Assembly (NCBI GenBank): GCA_013397795.1
Contig: VZTJ01000295.1
Location: forward strand, 1,031,813 to 1,095,812
DNA: 64,000 nucleotides
Direction of reading: 5' to 3'
Source: Orthonyx spaldingii
Taxonomy: Eukaryota; Chordata; Aves; Passeriformes; Orthonychidae
The notes beneath the pieces were generated by a model. It did not search any database and was not told where the DNA came from. It saw nothing but the letters and a program-made list of their open reading frames with translations. This document shows positions 25,010 through 39,300 of this stretch, one piece after another. A program made the position numbers and the translations under genes. Position 1 is the stretch's first letter. Each line of letters opens with the position of its first letter.

Positions 25010-27040
25010 TAAGCATCCACAGCACATTTATTTAATGTTTAAATTACTTCATATTTTACATAACCTGAAAAGAAAAAATATTTATCCCACATACAGTAAT
25101 AGTAAACAAGTGCATTATTTCAAACATTAAAAATAAATCTTTTAACCAAGTCTGTACAACAGATAAATAGAATTATATCTACAATACTTAAGTTGTGAAG
25201 AACAAAACAAAAATCTCTCAAGCTCACAGTTCCCTGTTGCTGATAATACTGGCATAGATGAATGTTATGCTTGTTATCCCCCACTATGGTGTCCACCTAC
25301 ACCCTTTCCTTCAGTCACTCAAATGTAGTGATCGAGGAGGTTAAATTCCCAAGCATTGGAAGTAATATACACACAGAACAGCTGAGTATCTTTCCAGTAT
25401 CTTCAAAACAGCTGGCAGGCTTAGTAAAACTGCTGCATTTGGGGGACGTGAATGATTTCTTTTTTGTTTTTTATGATGAATGACTGGTCATTCTTTAAAA
25501 GAAGCTGTTCTCCACCACACACGAAAAAAAAAAAAAAAAAAAAAATTGAAGTAATTCTTTCCACAAGTTTGTTTTGCACTCATTCATGGCTGCAAGATTG
25601 AATTCAATGTTTTACCTGGGCTAAGAACAAAAACATGCATGTGACAGTATATATGGTACAAATTAGGATTCGTGTGTTTATAGTCATACATAATTGCACA
25701 TATGCTTGGAAAATAATATTGCGCTCATGTTTTTGACTGCTAACAAATAATCAGGAGAAGAATAAAATGAAAAAGCAACTAGAGATCAAACTGTCACTTC
25801 AACCAAACCCACAACCAACCAAGAAATGTCCATAACTTCACTAATAAGTAGAACATAAACAACAGCTTGTCACTGCCACACTGAAGGACTATTTCTTTCA
25901 ATTATAGGGATTTTGCTAAAGGAAAAAATTAACAAGAAAGATTGGATGCTGCTGAAAAGGATGGGAAAAAGTTTTCTCCGAACAGCTCCAATCTCATTTC
26001 ACTTGTAGTTCTGAGACCCAACCATCTGCATGCAACTAAGTTGACAACGCAATCCCTCCTCCTCATGATACCAACATACTGACTTGCATCCTTTTAAATG
26101 AAAATATTACAGCATAAAATATGGCACCAGTTCCCTAATGAGACCTAATTCAAAGTCACCTACAAACTCAGGGAGAGGTTCAAAGATCATCCTAAGATCT
26201 GGTGGAGTGGATAAGGTGGGATTCCATCTGACTGAGAAAGTTTGAAGGGGCTTCCAAAATTCTTCCATCTTGAACTGAGTCTCTGAAAACTACTTATCTG
26301 TTCGTTCAGTGGGGTTGTACACAGAACTACATGCAGGTAAATGAATTACTGGAAAATTTATGAAAACACAAACAATTTTAGGAAAAAACCCCAAATTTTC
26401 TTTATAAAAAGATTTCATCTCAGAATTCATATTTACTGCATACATCTCAAATTTCTAAAAAAACCCTCCTAAAATATTATGTAAACTTGTATATAATCTT
26501 CCATCTCTGAATTGATGATTACTTTTTACTCCCACGTACAAAGGGTTTCATACAACACGTACTACTATTTCCACCCAAAACACTTAATTTCTAACCAGCA
26601 AATTCCTGCTTTGTTCAGAGCAATGGCCTGGTTTGCTGCAGCAGCTGCAGGCATTGGTTCCAAAGGCTCCCTGCCGAGGAGGGCCACGTGTCCCCCGCGT
26701 GTCCCCCGCGCTCGGAACAGCCCTCGCCATCGGCTCGCCCGGCCCGGCTGCACTCTGTGATCTGCCCATGACACTGCGCAACCGCTTCGCTTCCTCGTGT
26801 TTCATTTCAACAGATATGTAAACAGAAACAAACATCCAGTAGAAAAGACTCGTTTTCACATGCAATTCTGTACAGTGCACTCTTGTTTCTCAGATTATTT
26901 GAGAAGGCTATTTCCACACAAGATATGTACATTTCCGCTATATACATTTTCCACACGCTTAATTTAAATGTCTTCTTGTACCTCCAGTTGAGAATTTTTG
27001 TTCAGGCAGACACAAAGTAAACCTGAAGACAGTTTCCAAG
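25010..27040 (-). other. CASD1: Probable CASD1 3' UTR
   Basis: Minus-strand sequence after the CASD1 stop. The best poly(A) hexamer that I see is AATAAA on the minus strand at 25027-25032 (TTTATT on the plus strand), about 2 kb downstream of the stop. The stretch has no coding signal. It contains two Pumilio motifs, a CpG-rich patch (about 26640-26775) and a 22-base A run on the plus strand (25524-25545). The true end is uncertain. Confidence 0.45.
26924..26946 (-). promoter_or_regulatory. Paired Pumilio-type motifs in CASD1 3' UTR
   Basis: On the minus strand TGTATATA (26939-26946) is followed seven bases later by TGTACATA (26924-26931). Both fit UGUANAUA, the consensus of Pumilio mRNA-binding proteins. 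They sit about 95-117 nt after the stop codon. Binding is inferred from the motif only. Confidence 0.4.
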
Positions 27041-27307
27041 CTAATGCCTTGACTGATCTTGCATTGCTGAGAAGAAGTGTAGTCCAGAAAAAAATCCAGC
27101 TACGCATAGCAGCCTTTTCAGCAAAGTTGAGTTATCTTTAGGAACAACAATCTGTGCTAGATCGTTAGTGATCTGAGAAATCTCATGTGCCACGCACACA
27201 AATATGAAAGTGCTGACAAGAACATTAAACATTGGATATCCAGGAATGAGCACCAAGATCCCCTTTGTGTCTGCTGCCAGCCAAATATGGTATTGGCAAA
27301 TGAAAAG
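27041..27307 (-). CDS. CASD1: CASD1 exon 18, last coding exon
   Basis: A poly-T acceptor ending in tag, then LFICQYHIWLAADTKGILVL, PGYPMFN and the C-terminus QDQSRH before TAG at 27041-27043. It contains the last two transmembrane helices (NVLVSTFIFVCVAHEISQIT and LLKRLLCVAGFFSGLHFF). The short basic C-terminus is like human QDKSKH. Confidence 0.97.
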   Translation of the reverse strand, partial: LFICQYHIWLAADTKGILVLIPGYPMFNVLVSTFIFVCVAHEISQITNDLAQIVVPKDNSTLLKRLLCVAGFFSGLHFFSAMQDQSRH

Positions 27308-30300
27308 CTAAAAAAAAAAAAAAGAATGTGTTTAACAGTACTTATATATCTAAATATTTTTACTTATCCAAGACCATCTTACTATTGCATCAACTGACAC
27401 ACTTCTGTTTAATTCAGAAGCTGTTTTCCACATGTCTTTGCTACAAAACAAAATTATGCACTTGTTAGAAAACACAGTGAAATGGGCTTGCTTGGCCCTT
27501 AACCAAACAGGGCTCAGGGGAGCATTGGATACATTCCATCAGAGCAGGGAAGAATCTGCCTCTCTCTGGTGAGGGTCTGAACTGACGTGCCTGCAAATCA
27601 GACAGAATGCTTCACCTGCTGATGAATGCACAGCTCCCTGGAGCTGACCAGCACCTGAAGTTCACCAGGAATTGGAACAGTGAATTGTGATCCTTTAAAA
27701 AACCCACAAAAGCCTATGCTCCATATACACTGTATTGCAATGAGTTTCTCCTATAAATATATTTTAGTAATACAATAAAATGCCACATTTAATTTCACTA
27801 AACAGCAAATAAAATGGGAACCAAGATAATTCCTACTGTTTCAAAATATACACTCAATGGAATCAGGTAACATTTGCATTAAGAAGGGGTTTATTTGTAA
27901 TGGTAAATTTCTTTATTAGTCACAAAAAGCTTTCTAGGGCAAACACATTTGTAAGTGTACTTACACTAGTAAGCATAATTCATGTAAATTCTTCAACTAG
28001 CCTAAATTTTTATCTTCCAACTGCATACACCTCACAGCATACTCCAGGATTTAATCCCCATTCTCACAACCTTAAATCACCCCGTCCCCTAAAACAGCAC
28101 AAGAATTAAGCTTGGTACTGTGAGACTGCTATTTCCATGACTTTTAAGTGCAACAAAAGCTATAATACTAAAAGAGGTCAAACACAATAGTATGGTATTT
28201 ATTAAGCTAATAAATGCTTTCTCTATTTATGTGTTATTTTCCAATCCAGATAATAACACCACCTTACATTTCTAAGTTTTAATTTACTGTACTTCTGGTC
28301 ATTCTACTCACCTCTAAAGAAATTTTGCCGAACCAGGCGAAGAATGAGCTATACACAGATCGGACATACCCGGGAATGTTCCTGATGAGGATGAAGGCTA
28401 AAATCTTTTTTTTTTTAAAACAAAAGTAAAAAAAAAAAGTGACTGTGGATGACAAGCTGATTACAAACACATGAAAGGTGTATCCCTTTTCACCACACTG
28501 AATGAAGTGCATCATGTATTAAAATTTCTTTAAAAGCTAATAAAAACATAAACCAAACAAAAATCCATGCAGTTTATACTTAATAAAGTAGGTATTGAAA
28601 CTAAAAACATTTTACAGATATTCTTACAGCACAGCAGGTCACATTTACATCTCCAAGAGAATCATGGCCTTGATGCTGACAGGTGTTACTATATGCTTAC
28701 TAGGCATGGTCACACAATGTCACACCATGCCAGCCTAAAATGAAGGTGGCCACAAATCTGAGTTAACCCTCAATTTTTAAAGAGAGGGTGTCAAGATGGA
28801 CAAATCAATTAAAAAATTATGTCCCACATTCTGCCCTTCAAGAGAGCAGGACAAATTAATGAGAAAAGAAACAGGGCACAGAATGAGACAGCTGGGGTCA
28901 CTGGGGTATAGTGGGGCAGGGGACACAGCAAGAGGAAAATCTAAATTTAAGAAAACCACATGCAGGTCCTGTGGCGCACTTCTTCTCTGCCTAAAAGTGA
29001 CTACAGGGTCCCATAGGTTGCTTCCTACACTAAAACCTCCCACACACTGATGCTTCTCTACACCTTTCTTCTCTTCCACAGCTTTCTTCTTTTCCACTGC
29101 TATGCAAATAGTCAAAAGTTGGGTTTTAACTGAAATGGTGTATATGAAACCCACACTAAGGACATCCAAATAAATCAAAAGCACAATCACAGTGTGCAAT
29201 TTCAGTGCTTAAAGGCAATGAAAAACTGACCAATGTTGTTAAACTCTTTTTCACTTTCAGACACAGGAATGAACTCAATATCTGATATTCTGATATTTCA
29301 TACTAGAGTATCTGATATTACACACTAAAGCACAAATATATTTAAAAACTCAAAAGGATTAATAATTACCTGCACCACAGAAACAGAAGGATGTAGCTCA
29401 TTGCACTCTGTCTTGTTTTTACAGCTACTAGCCCAAATAGAGTAGGTCTAAAAAATATTAAAAAATTAGTCTGTGTAGCAATTATATGTAACATTTAAAA
29501 ATTAAACAAGACTATGATATTTTGAATTGCTTTAGTATTAACTGGTTCACTAAGATGTGGGACACTAAGAGAAAAAAAACTACATGAATTATATTTTGTG
29601 TGTCTCTCAAATTCTTCTTTGCAACTGATGAATACTTATTAATATAACCTTTTTTCATCAAAAACAGACAAGCAATCAAGTGTGGAGATAAGAGCTATGT
29701 TATCTACCATGTTGTTTTTATGATCCAATTTTCTTTTAAGCTTTGCAATGAACTGAAAGAGTAATGTTGTTTTCATCTACATCTGACTGAACAGAAAAAT
29801 ATTTTAGTGAGTAGATAAGTAGGGCTGTACAGAAAAACCCAGCTGAAATATCTCCAGATAAAGATTTGATTTTTCAAGGACTGTATTAGACAAATCATAC
29901 TGACTGAACAAGAACTTCAGAAAACTTATTTTTCAGATATTTACCAACCTGATTATACTAGATTATAATATATGCTTACCAGAAAGGACACAATTGAAAT
30001 AAATAATAAGACATTTGAAACTCTGTTGGAGAAAAGAGGATCTCCTTTTCCTTCTGATATCATCTGACGTTTCTGCAATGCCAGATAAACAAAAGCAAAT
30101 AGCATCCCATGAAAAACCACCTGTAAAACATAAACAGAATGCAATGAATATTTCATGGCTTTTACAAGTACTTCAGGTATAAACCCTTAATAGAAATGCT
30201 AGCAGATAAAGTATTTTTAAAGCTATGTTTCAAAAGGTTCTTTCCCAGAGTTACTGAAGCAAATAAAACCAGGCTTTCTACACGAGATACTCATAAACTG

Positions 30301-33300
30301 CATTTTTAACTCAACTCAAAAGCTACAAATAAAGAACCTTTACTAATGCTTCAGAGATCATTAAAGACAAGACAATGAAAATTCAAGAAGCTTTCAAGTA
30401 GCTACTATCCCCTCTGCAATCTACACCACCACTGAAAAAGGCTTTCTCTGGGGAAAAACCACGAGTCTCTGGCTTTCTCCCAAGCTGGCAGGTGAAAACA
30501 TTCAAGAAACAGGACACGCGCTTCCCTCTCTCACAGACACAATTCTTCAACAGTGTTTTACAATCTTATGCCAAGTTGTTATTAGCTGGCAACATGAGGC
30601 TGTTTCTGGCCCATGCAGTGCTTGTCCTCTGTATTGATTTAGCGTTCGCTTTCAGCAGCACCACCCAGCCCTCACTGCTCTGGGCAAGCAGGCTGCGGGC
30701 ACCAGGCAGGGAGTGCTGCTGCTGGGGCAGTCCCGGGCTGGCAACGCTCTGAGCCCACATTGCACCTCCAGGGACCCCGAGGGAGATGCATGCCACCCAT
30801 CCTGTCAAGGGTCAGTTTAGCACATAAAGGCTTCCATGTTAGAAACACCACTTACCTTTGCCAAGAAGGAAGGAAAAAAATACTAATGTCTCCCTGTTCT
30901 ATTCCCCTCCATTGTAGGGTAAATAACTGGAAGGAAAGCACTTTCCCTGTGGAAAACCATTTAAAAATATGCACAAGAACAGTCCGGTTTGGGCACCAAG
31001 ACCCTGATTTTAATGTTTTAAATGTTACCTTAAAAAAAGAAATATATCCTTAATTGATAAAATTTCCAGGAAGTATTATTAAGAAAGCTACCACAGTAAT
31101 TTTCCTGGTATTTCAACAGCCTGAAGTGCTACAGGTGTTAAATTTTCACAGTAAAATGTTTGAAAAAAGACAGATCTAGGATCTAGCATCTTCTAAACAA
31201 GGCTTTGATAGATATTTCCAAAACTAAAGTGGGTTCAGCTTAGTCTTTTATTAAACACTGGAGCAAACTCTTCTTTCCTCTAGAGGAAAGGAAAACAACC
31301 CTTCCTCTTCCCACAAATTAAAACATACACTTAAAAAACCAGTATAAATGTATGCAAATTTTACATACATAGCGATCCAGCTTCCACCTAAACCACCATT
31401 CATAGACATTCCCATTCAGTTCAAAACACTTGGACAAAGGCCAAAATGAAAATATCTTCTCAAATGCACCCTGTAAAAGATAAATGTGGCAAAAGCATTA
31501 ACACTGATGTCAACTGTATTTACTAAATTTAAATCAATAACATGTTTAATATTATTCTAATCTTATTTCACTAGCTACATGGCATTAGAAAAATAACAGG
31601 ATTCCTCAGAAGCCTTTTTCCCACAAAAAGAGAAGAAAAATACTTCTTCACATGAGAGAGATTTTCAGTTTTGCCTCCCCTTAAGGTATTGGCACACCTT
31701 CCATTTTGCACTGCTCCTCAAAGGGAGAGATCCTCTGACAGGCTGTGATAAGGAATATGCACTCCACAGAAGACTACAGTTCAGCAGGTTGAAAACCAGT
31801 GAGGGATCAACACCACACAACCCCCCTGTAAGATCCTGGAGTGACAAACTCTGCCCTGACTTCTGTCAGCTGTACTTACAGCATGCAGGGAGTCGCTAAT
31901 TTAGCCTGAGAACCAAACTTTTGATGAGGTATCAAAGCCAACACCAGGTCTCTAAGAGACACAGAACTTCATTATCACCATATCACCATATGCATCACCA
32001 CATGCTGGCAAAATCCAGTAACTCTAAGCATATCAAAAAACCCCACCCCAAACCCAGAGCATAGGCCCTTGTATTTACTACATTCAGTAGCACATTGAAA
32101 ATATGTCAAACATAACAAACCAATGAGTAAGACACAATTGTGGGTTTTTTCCAGCACCCACACCAATCCAAATATGAAAAGAAATCAAAAGATTCTTTTT
32201 TTTTTTCTTCTGTATTTATGATACTGGAGCAAATATACAAATTATGAGCACATTAAAAAATAGAGACAGGCAATAATATACTCTTAGGTCATTAAGGATA
32301 AATATAGCCAGAATTTACAAACCTGAGAATATGACAGAAAATATATACATGTCAGTAAGCAAGTCAGTTTCAGCAGTAAACCAAAGTGCCACAGGCAGTT
32401 CCCTGAGGAAGAAATAAATTAATCACTATACTGTCATTAATTTTTCAATAGCAAACCTCAGGACACATTAAATAATAACTGCCAATTATTTAGTGTAGTT
32501 ATGCTTTGTAATAGATCCATTCATAAATGAATGTTCAAATACTAGCAGCAATATTTTATTGCTATCTACATTTAAATTTTATTTTAAGCAATTAGAATAC
32601 ACACTCACAGCAATTAACAACCTATTAAGCCTAAACTAAGCCTCATGTCCATGACAAGGACAACATACATAAAGAAGAGGATTTAGGTTTTCAACAGAAA
32701 CACTATTTTAAAACCTCTGCTTTCCCAAACTCTACACAAGCAGTCCTTACTCTAGGTGAATGTAAATAAATACATGCATAAAAATGCCCACCTTTTGCCA
32801 TGTCAAATAAGTAGATCAAATATGATTAAACTTTGGGATACCAGTTTTACTTCAAAGTTCAACTGCAGGTCATTAAGGACAATTGTCTTGTTAAAACAAG
32901 CCTGAGAAATTACTCCTCAAAGCTGTCAACTGATATCAAACTCTACCCAAGCCTCAACATCACAACAGAGATCACCTCTCCCTCCTGCCATGTAAACTAG
33001 CAGCTGTAAACAGGGTCATAAACAACTGAAAGTTGTCATTGAAAGATTTTCTAGTTTCACAGTACACTATTGCTCTGAAGTACACAAGAGTAATTTCTCT
33101 GTTTCTGGAAGGGAAGTGCCTTTGTAGAAAAAAAATTAAATTGAAGATATTTGCCTTTGAGATATCTTGGAAAACTACTCTTTAAGGGTGTTTTTGCAGC
33201 ATCTATTCCTAGTATATACTCGGTATATTTCATTGTCATTATCTTCAGGTTATAAAATGGGGATATTCCTCCATCAATAGGGAATAAGGATTTAAGACTT

Positions 33301-36300
33301 TTAAGGTTTTAGTTCTAATTTAGGTGAATTAAATAATAAACATTTACCACATGTAATGAACTGCAATGCATAAAATAAACTGGGATTTCACTTCAATTTT
33401 TATTTAAAATATTTGTATCACAAGACATATTTCTGATATCTTACTTAATCTAAGATACTAGGGCAGCAAGCCCCATGTTCCTATTTGGCCATCTAGGGCA
33501 GAATTGGTGCTCAGGATGGACAGACACATTGGCAACACAGAACGAGAAAGTCTGAACACTCCCTGCTCACACTGCATCCATGAGCACACGACAGACACTG
33601 CCTTAGCAAGCACAGACACTGCAATCTATGGTTTTCATTTCCATTCAGGAATACTACATTCTTGGTAAAACATATTTCTGATGATCAAAACCTATTAAAA
33701 AGTATTCTAATCTGACTGTAACCAGAGGCCGAGTTTAGTTATCAGCTGTTACATTTTTCAATGGACCTAATTCATCTATGACAAACTGTGTTTCTGTGAG
33801 CAGCTGTTTAACATATTTTGACTAACAAAGAGACTGAGATCTACTAATGATGCCATTTCTGTATGATTATCATTGCAGTAACATGCAAACGTTTTACAGC
33901 AGAAAGGAAAAAAAATATTACCATTTGTGTTTTTCTGGACAATCTGAGGCCATACAGCTAAGGTGGCATAAATGATCATAAACCAGACAGTGACTAATGG
34001 CACAAAATAGTAGAACTGGTAAGGTCGGTCCATCACTACGCACAGTACCACAACCAAGAAATTGAGACGAAATAAAACCTGGGGGGTGTCAGAGGAGAGA
34101 AGACAGAGGATATATAAACTGGGAGGCAAAGCTGAGAAAGATGAGGGCATGTTCCTTTAGCTCTATACAAAAATATCTATGTATTTTACATCTCCCATAC
34201 TGATTGTATTTCAACTTAAACAGGGATAAAGTAGTACACAGAACATCAGCAGGGCAAAGTAAGACTGCAGGCTGATTATGTGGTTCTGGACCTCTCCTAT
34301 CTTGGCCTGCCTGGATAGAAATTGCAATGAAAATAAGGTTAACCAGATCTGACTATTTCCCAGGCCGGGGACTGAGTATTCCAGTTGCTGGATGCTGTTA
34401 CTGTCTCTCTTTTTTCACCCCCACATCTACCTGGGCTAGCCCAGTTAAAGCCAAGGTAATGCCATTCCCAGGCTGTAAACATACATTTAATAAGCACAAT
34501 GACCTGAGTTACAGGACAATGCAGCACTTAACAGCAATAAAAGATACATACCAGAAAAAAAAAATTGAAACTACTACAGCATAGGCTGCAAAACCTGGGA
34601 GGGAAGCCACAAAATTAGGTATGTTCTTCTGTATTGTTAATGTGTGAAAATTATTTTTCTTTATGAATAAATGTAGGCTCCAATACACCATCTTTGAAAG
34701 CCCACCTGGCTCATTACTCATGTATTGCTATATATTGTAAATTGTTACTGCAATGGAAACTCCATTGATATTTATTAGAAAATATTTGTCTTGATATTTC
34801 AGAGTGTACATTTTTTACATTGTAAGTATAATTTATATGGTTTAAGTTTGTATTAGATAAACACTACTGATTAAACATCAGATTACATAGACACAACAGC
34901 CATTTTTATTGTTTGAACCTTGGTTAAGTGATCTGATACCACATTATTTAGAGAGTATGGATATATTATGGGTATTTTGCTATATGAACAAGTTTATTTA
35001 TAAAAATAGTAGGCAGATATTCTTACCTGACACACTCTGTATACACCAAAGTCCCCTTTTATCCAAAAATATGAGAAGTGCCCATAACCTGTTTGAAACA
35101 GATACGCAGCAACCAGAACTCGAATGTGCATGTACACAGGCAAAAACTGTTGAGAAAAATAAAGTATCTTTTATAAATGGCCATATAAATGTTTTTGGCT
35201 TTCCCTTACCCCCTCTATTTTATGTCATTTCTGCATTGTAGTAAATCAGATTTAACTAAGAAAAGAAACACTGTGGTACATTGTTCTGTTTCTTACCAAG
35301 CTCTTTTGGTGTCCTAATCTCTTATATTAAAATCAATTTCTTCTATTTGTTGCTCTACACTTTCCATATTCTATTACTAGTTACAAGAGACTTAAGAAAA
35401 GCTCTTTGAAAGCTCACCTTCAGCAGTTTCAAGTTGCTAGCAATTAAAAACAAATTGATGTAATAGTCTACACAGAGGAAACAAATACATTTTTTCACTG
35501 GTTAAGTAACGTATATAATGTTTTTATCAATCAAATCTACACTTAGAGAGAAAAACTAACTCTGTTAATACCATGTCTAAAACTACAGGAACAATAGCAT
35601 TATTTATTCATTCCATTCAGTTCTACTGCCCATTTACACTATCCTTCTTTTGAAATAACATTCCAATAACATTCCCAAATTGCATTCCCACTAAAAAAAA
35701 AGAAAAAGAAATTCAAATCACTTACAGTGCTTGCTCCAGAGATATGATAAATCAAAATAACAAGTTGCATCCAGCCCTTCCATTCATCAGTCTGTTCTCT
35801 ATTTAACACCTTAGTCTAATGCAAAACAAAACAAGAGTGTTGCTATTCCAAAAAGAACAATAAACATCTACAAAATGAGGAGAAAAAGTTCAAAACAATA
35901 AACCACTTTATGGGTAAATGGGTCTCAACTGTAAAAGTCTTGTCCAGTGGACACAGACTTAACATGATTTACACTCTTATAGCTGAGCTCTGATCAATTC
36001 CAGTTTGACAGAGTGGGAATAACTGAAGTGGTCACATCCATACAGCTTCAAAAAGCCTTTACATCTAATTCTATGCAAACATTATACTGCTTGAGAAGGC
36101 TTTTTTTGCAGACAGGTTATACTGACTTTGAAAAATTAACTGTGAATACTTAGCAATTGGTTATTTTATATACAAATTGGGAAACAACATTTTAAGTTGG
36201 ATGTCAAGGTGATCATTACCTCTTTGGTATTTTCAGTATAAAATACCCCCAAAACCAAGATATAGACGATTGGTATGAAAAAAGATGAATGTGTGTAAAA

Positions 36301-39300
36301 TTTATTTTCCTTCATGAAAAGATTTGCTCTGTCACATAGATAAAAATAGGTCATGATTAGACCAAGTTTGCAAAAGCAGTGTAAGAGCATTTCTAAAGTA
36401 GAAACATTAGGTGCGCTGATGGAAGGTTTCTTCTCCTCTCCACTTTCCAAATCAGTGCATGATTTGTTCTTCCGATAATTATTCCGATGAATTAAGCTGA
36501 TAATTAAATATCCAATAATGGACAAAGTAAAGAAACAGAAAGCTATCTTCTGTATCAGAGTGAGAGGAGGCTGAGGTTGGCAGCAGGAGCCATCAATGGG
36601 CTTCATTATTTTATTGCAGTAGACATTCATAAGAATCATTGCATTCTGTAAAATAAATAAGCACTTTTGGTAATTAATTTCTAATTAAAACATTTCCATC
36701 AAAAGAAATTTTCTTCTGTATCATGCACTGACATAAAACATGCAATTCTCCCTTATAATTAAAAAGATAATATCTCCCAGTCCCACCATATACCCAGTTG
36801 CATTCAACAGTCAGTCAAAACACCTCTTCCAAACAAAAAATACTTGAGCTTCTAGAGGGAAACAAAAATGCCTAATGTTAGAACAGGAGGGTTCTCTGCG
36901 CTGGCTGTAGAAGGTCTGTAAATGAAAACCAGCTCACTTGGATTCTAAAAGGGAACAGTAATACAAGTCTCTAAAATATGACAGCAAGACTGAAACGTGG
37001 TAAGATGACATTTAGTTCATCCGGTACTTTAAAGCAGCTGAAACCTACAAATGAATGGAACCAAAATTGACTTGATGGGAGAGCTCTTTCACAAACAGAC
37101 AGACTGAAAAGCTCAGAGGGGATCACTGCATGCATACACATCTTGCTTAGTTAAAGACAATAAATAAAGTCAGAGGCACTCCATGCAACCAGGGAGGTCT
37201 ATACTGTGTATTTGTTATCTTCTTCATACTCCTTATCAAACCACATTTTCTGGACACACAGGGGAAAATTTAAGACTTACTTCTTAGCACTGCTTTACAA
37301 GTCATTACCACCTTAACTCATTCATGCACATGAAAGCATGAAGTTTGCACTCAGGATCTAAAAGATCTAGTGTATTAACAGCTATTTTAAAATAGTTATG
37401 CACTAGTGTGTTTGCTATTATCTCTTTTAAAATGCCTTTTATAGGCATTTTAAAATGACTGCACTCCCACTCACTGGGATTTTCTGCACAATATTCCCTG
37501 ACGAATGTGGTCCTCATTACATTCATACTGTTTGCAACTTCAGAACATTCACTTCAGATCTTGTTTTACTATTAATACTTTTAACTTTGACCAGTGATAA
37601 GAACACTTACTGTATCTCTGCTTGATTCAGGGAGATGCAGGCCATCTGCAGACTTCATGATAGTTTCTTGTGCTATCAATTTTGATACACTGAACACTTT
37701 AACTTTAGCTTTGGAATTTCGGGAGCTGCTGTTCAGAATACGAACAGCTGCTTCATTATAAGCATCTATTTTCTCATTAGTGATCATTTTCCGACTTTCA
37801 CTCAGCATATCTTCATAAACAGGATCTGAATGTGAAAGGACAAAGAATGAGCACATTAATCTTCTGCTTGTCAAAGTTTCCTTAGCTCAAGTTGCATGGG
37901 TTACTTTCATTTGAGAGGTCACAATTGTTTAACTGTACAGAAAAAATATACAGCAAGTAATAATAAAGGACTGCTACAATTACTAGAGTTGTTTATGATG
38001 AAATGTTCTTATCACCATTCCCTACTAATGCATATGTACTTGTAGGTTAGACACTCTGGCCACACATGAATGTTTGTTTAATTTCTCTGAATCCAGGAAA
38101 AGCACATAATGCTGGGGTGCAAAGCTGTTTATGCTTTCTGTCAGCAATGGAATCTCCCAAGAGAAGACTCCAAAGGAAAGAGGGCAGAAGACAGGCACCA
38201 GAATAGACATATGGAAAAAAAGAAATAACTTTCTCAAACCCTCTAGTTTCCGTGGAAAAAAAAATCTCCTCATTTTTTGTAAGTCATAGGCCATAAACAT
38301 ATTCCACTTGCTCCTGCTGATTCCAGTTTAAGTGATGGCAGAATGTCAGTTTTACAGAAAAAAAATGTTGACTGAATTTCCTACAGGTATCAGAAATTAT
38401 GTAAAGCTTAAAAGAAAGTGATCTGGGGTTCTAGATGAACAGGTCAGACAGAGGTCATTAAGTTCCTGTGAAAAGCTGCTGCTGTGACACACTGTAAGAT
38501 GCAGGTTGATTCATTTCAGCTACCTCATGCCTATGTTTGGATAATCAATGTCTAGACAACTCTGTGTACAGACTGCTTCTCCTCCCATTTGGGCCATTAA
38601 GGATCTCAGAGATTACTTAAATGGACTAGATCCTTAGCAATAGGATGGTGGGACATGTCTGACAGGTCATTGCTTCTGCTATAAATAAATATGGTTTTGA
38701 AAGGAATGGGAGAAGATGGAATTGTTGATTTAGATTTACCTCTAGAACCATCTTTGATAGGAACTTGGATGTGACTGTAAGGGTACAGCTGGGTATATTG
38801 CTAACAGGGCTCAAAATCTGCCTATGTTTCTAACTAAGATGATGATAATCTAAAATGCTGTGATCTGTGGCAGAGAAACCAGAAGAACATTCTACCTATG
38901 AGCTCATTGTTCAGTTTCAGGGAAATATTTCAGTTTTATTGAAGAAAAGCAGAACAATGCAAGCTTGGTGCCATAATAAAAATCTCACTGACTTGTTGTG
39001 AGCCATGATTTCTCATCACAGTATAGAGAAACAAGTTTCATTCTAGAGACTTAAATTCTCTATATTGTCAAGAGTGTGTCTATTCATTCTAGACACACAC
39101 AGGGGATACACTTGTTCAACCTCTCCTATTATTACTATAATCTGAGAGTTCAATTGAACAAAACCACAGGAATACTGCTATTGCAGGCACTTGTGTTCTT
39201 GACTCCCAGGAGGTATTTACGGATCAAAGAACAGGGAGAATAGGCCTGGCATGTTGAGTCTGAGAGTAAGCTAACAAAGAATTAAGAGTTCATAAGGCAA

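Noticed and set aside
25262..25545. Open frame followed by a 22-base A run, resembling a processed pseudogene
   Set aside because: No recognisable protein, no target-site duplication that I could see, and the A run is about 40 bases after the stop inside probable CASD1 3' UTR on the other strand. Most likely a simple poly-A tract.
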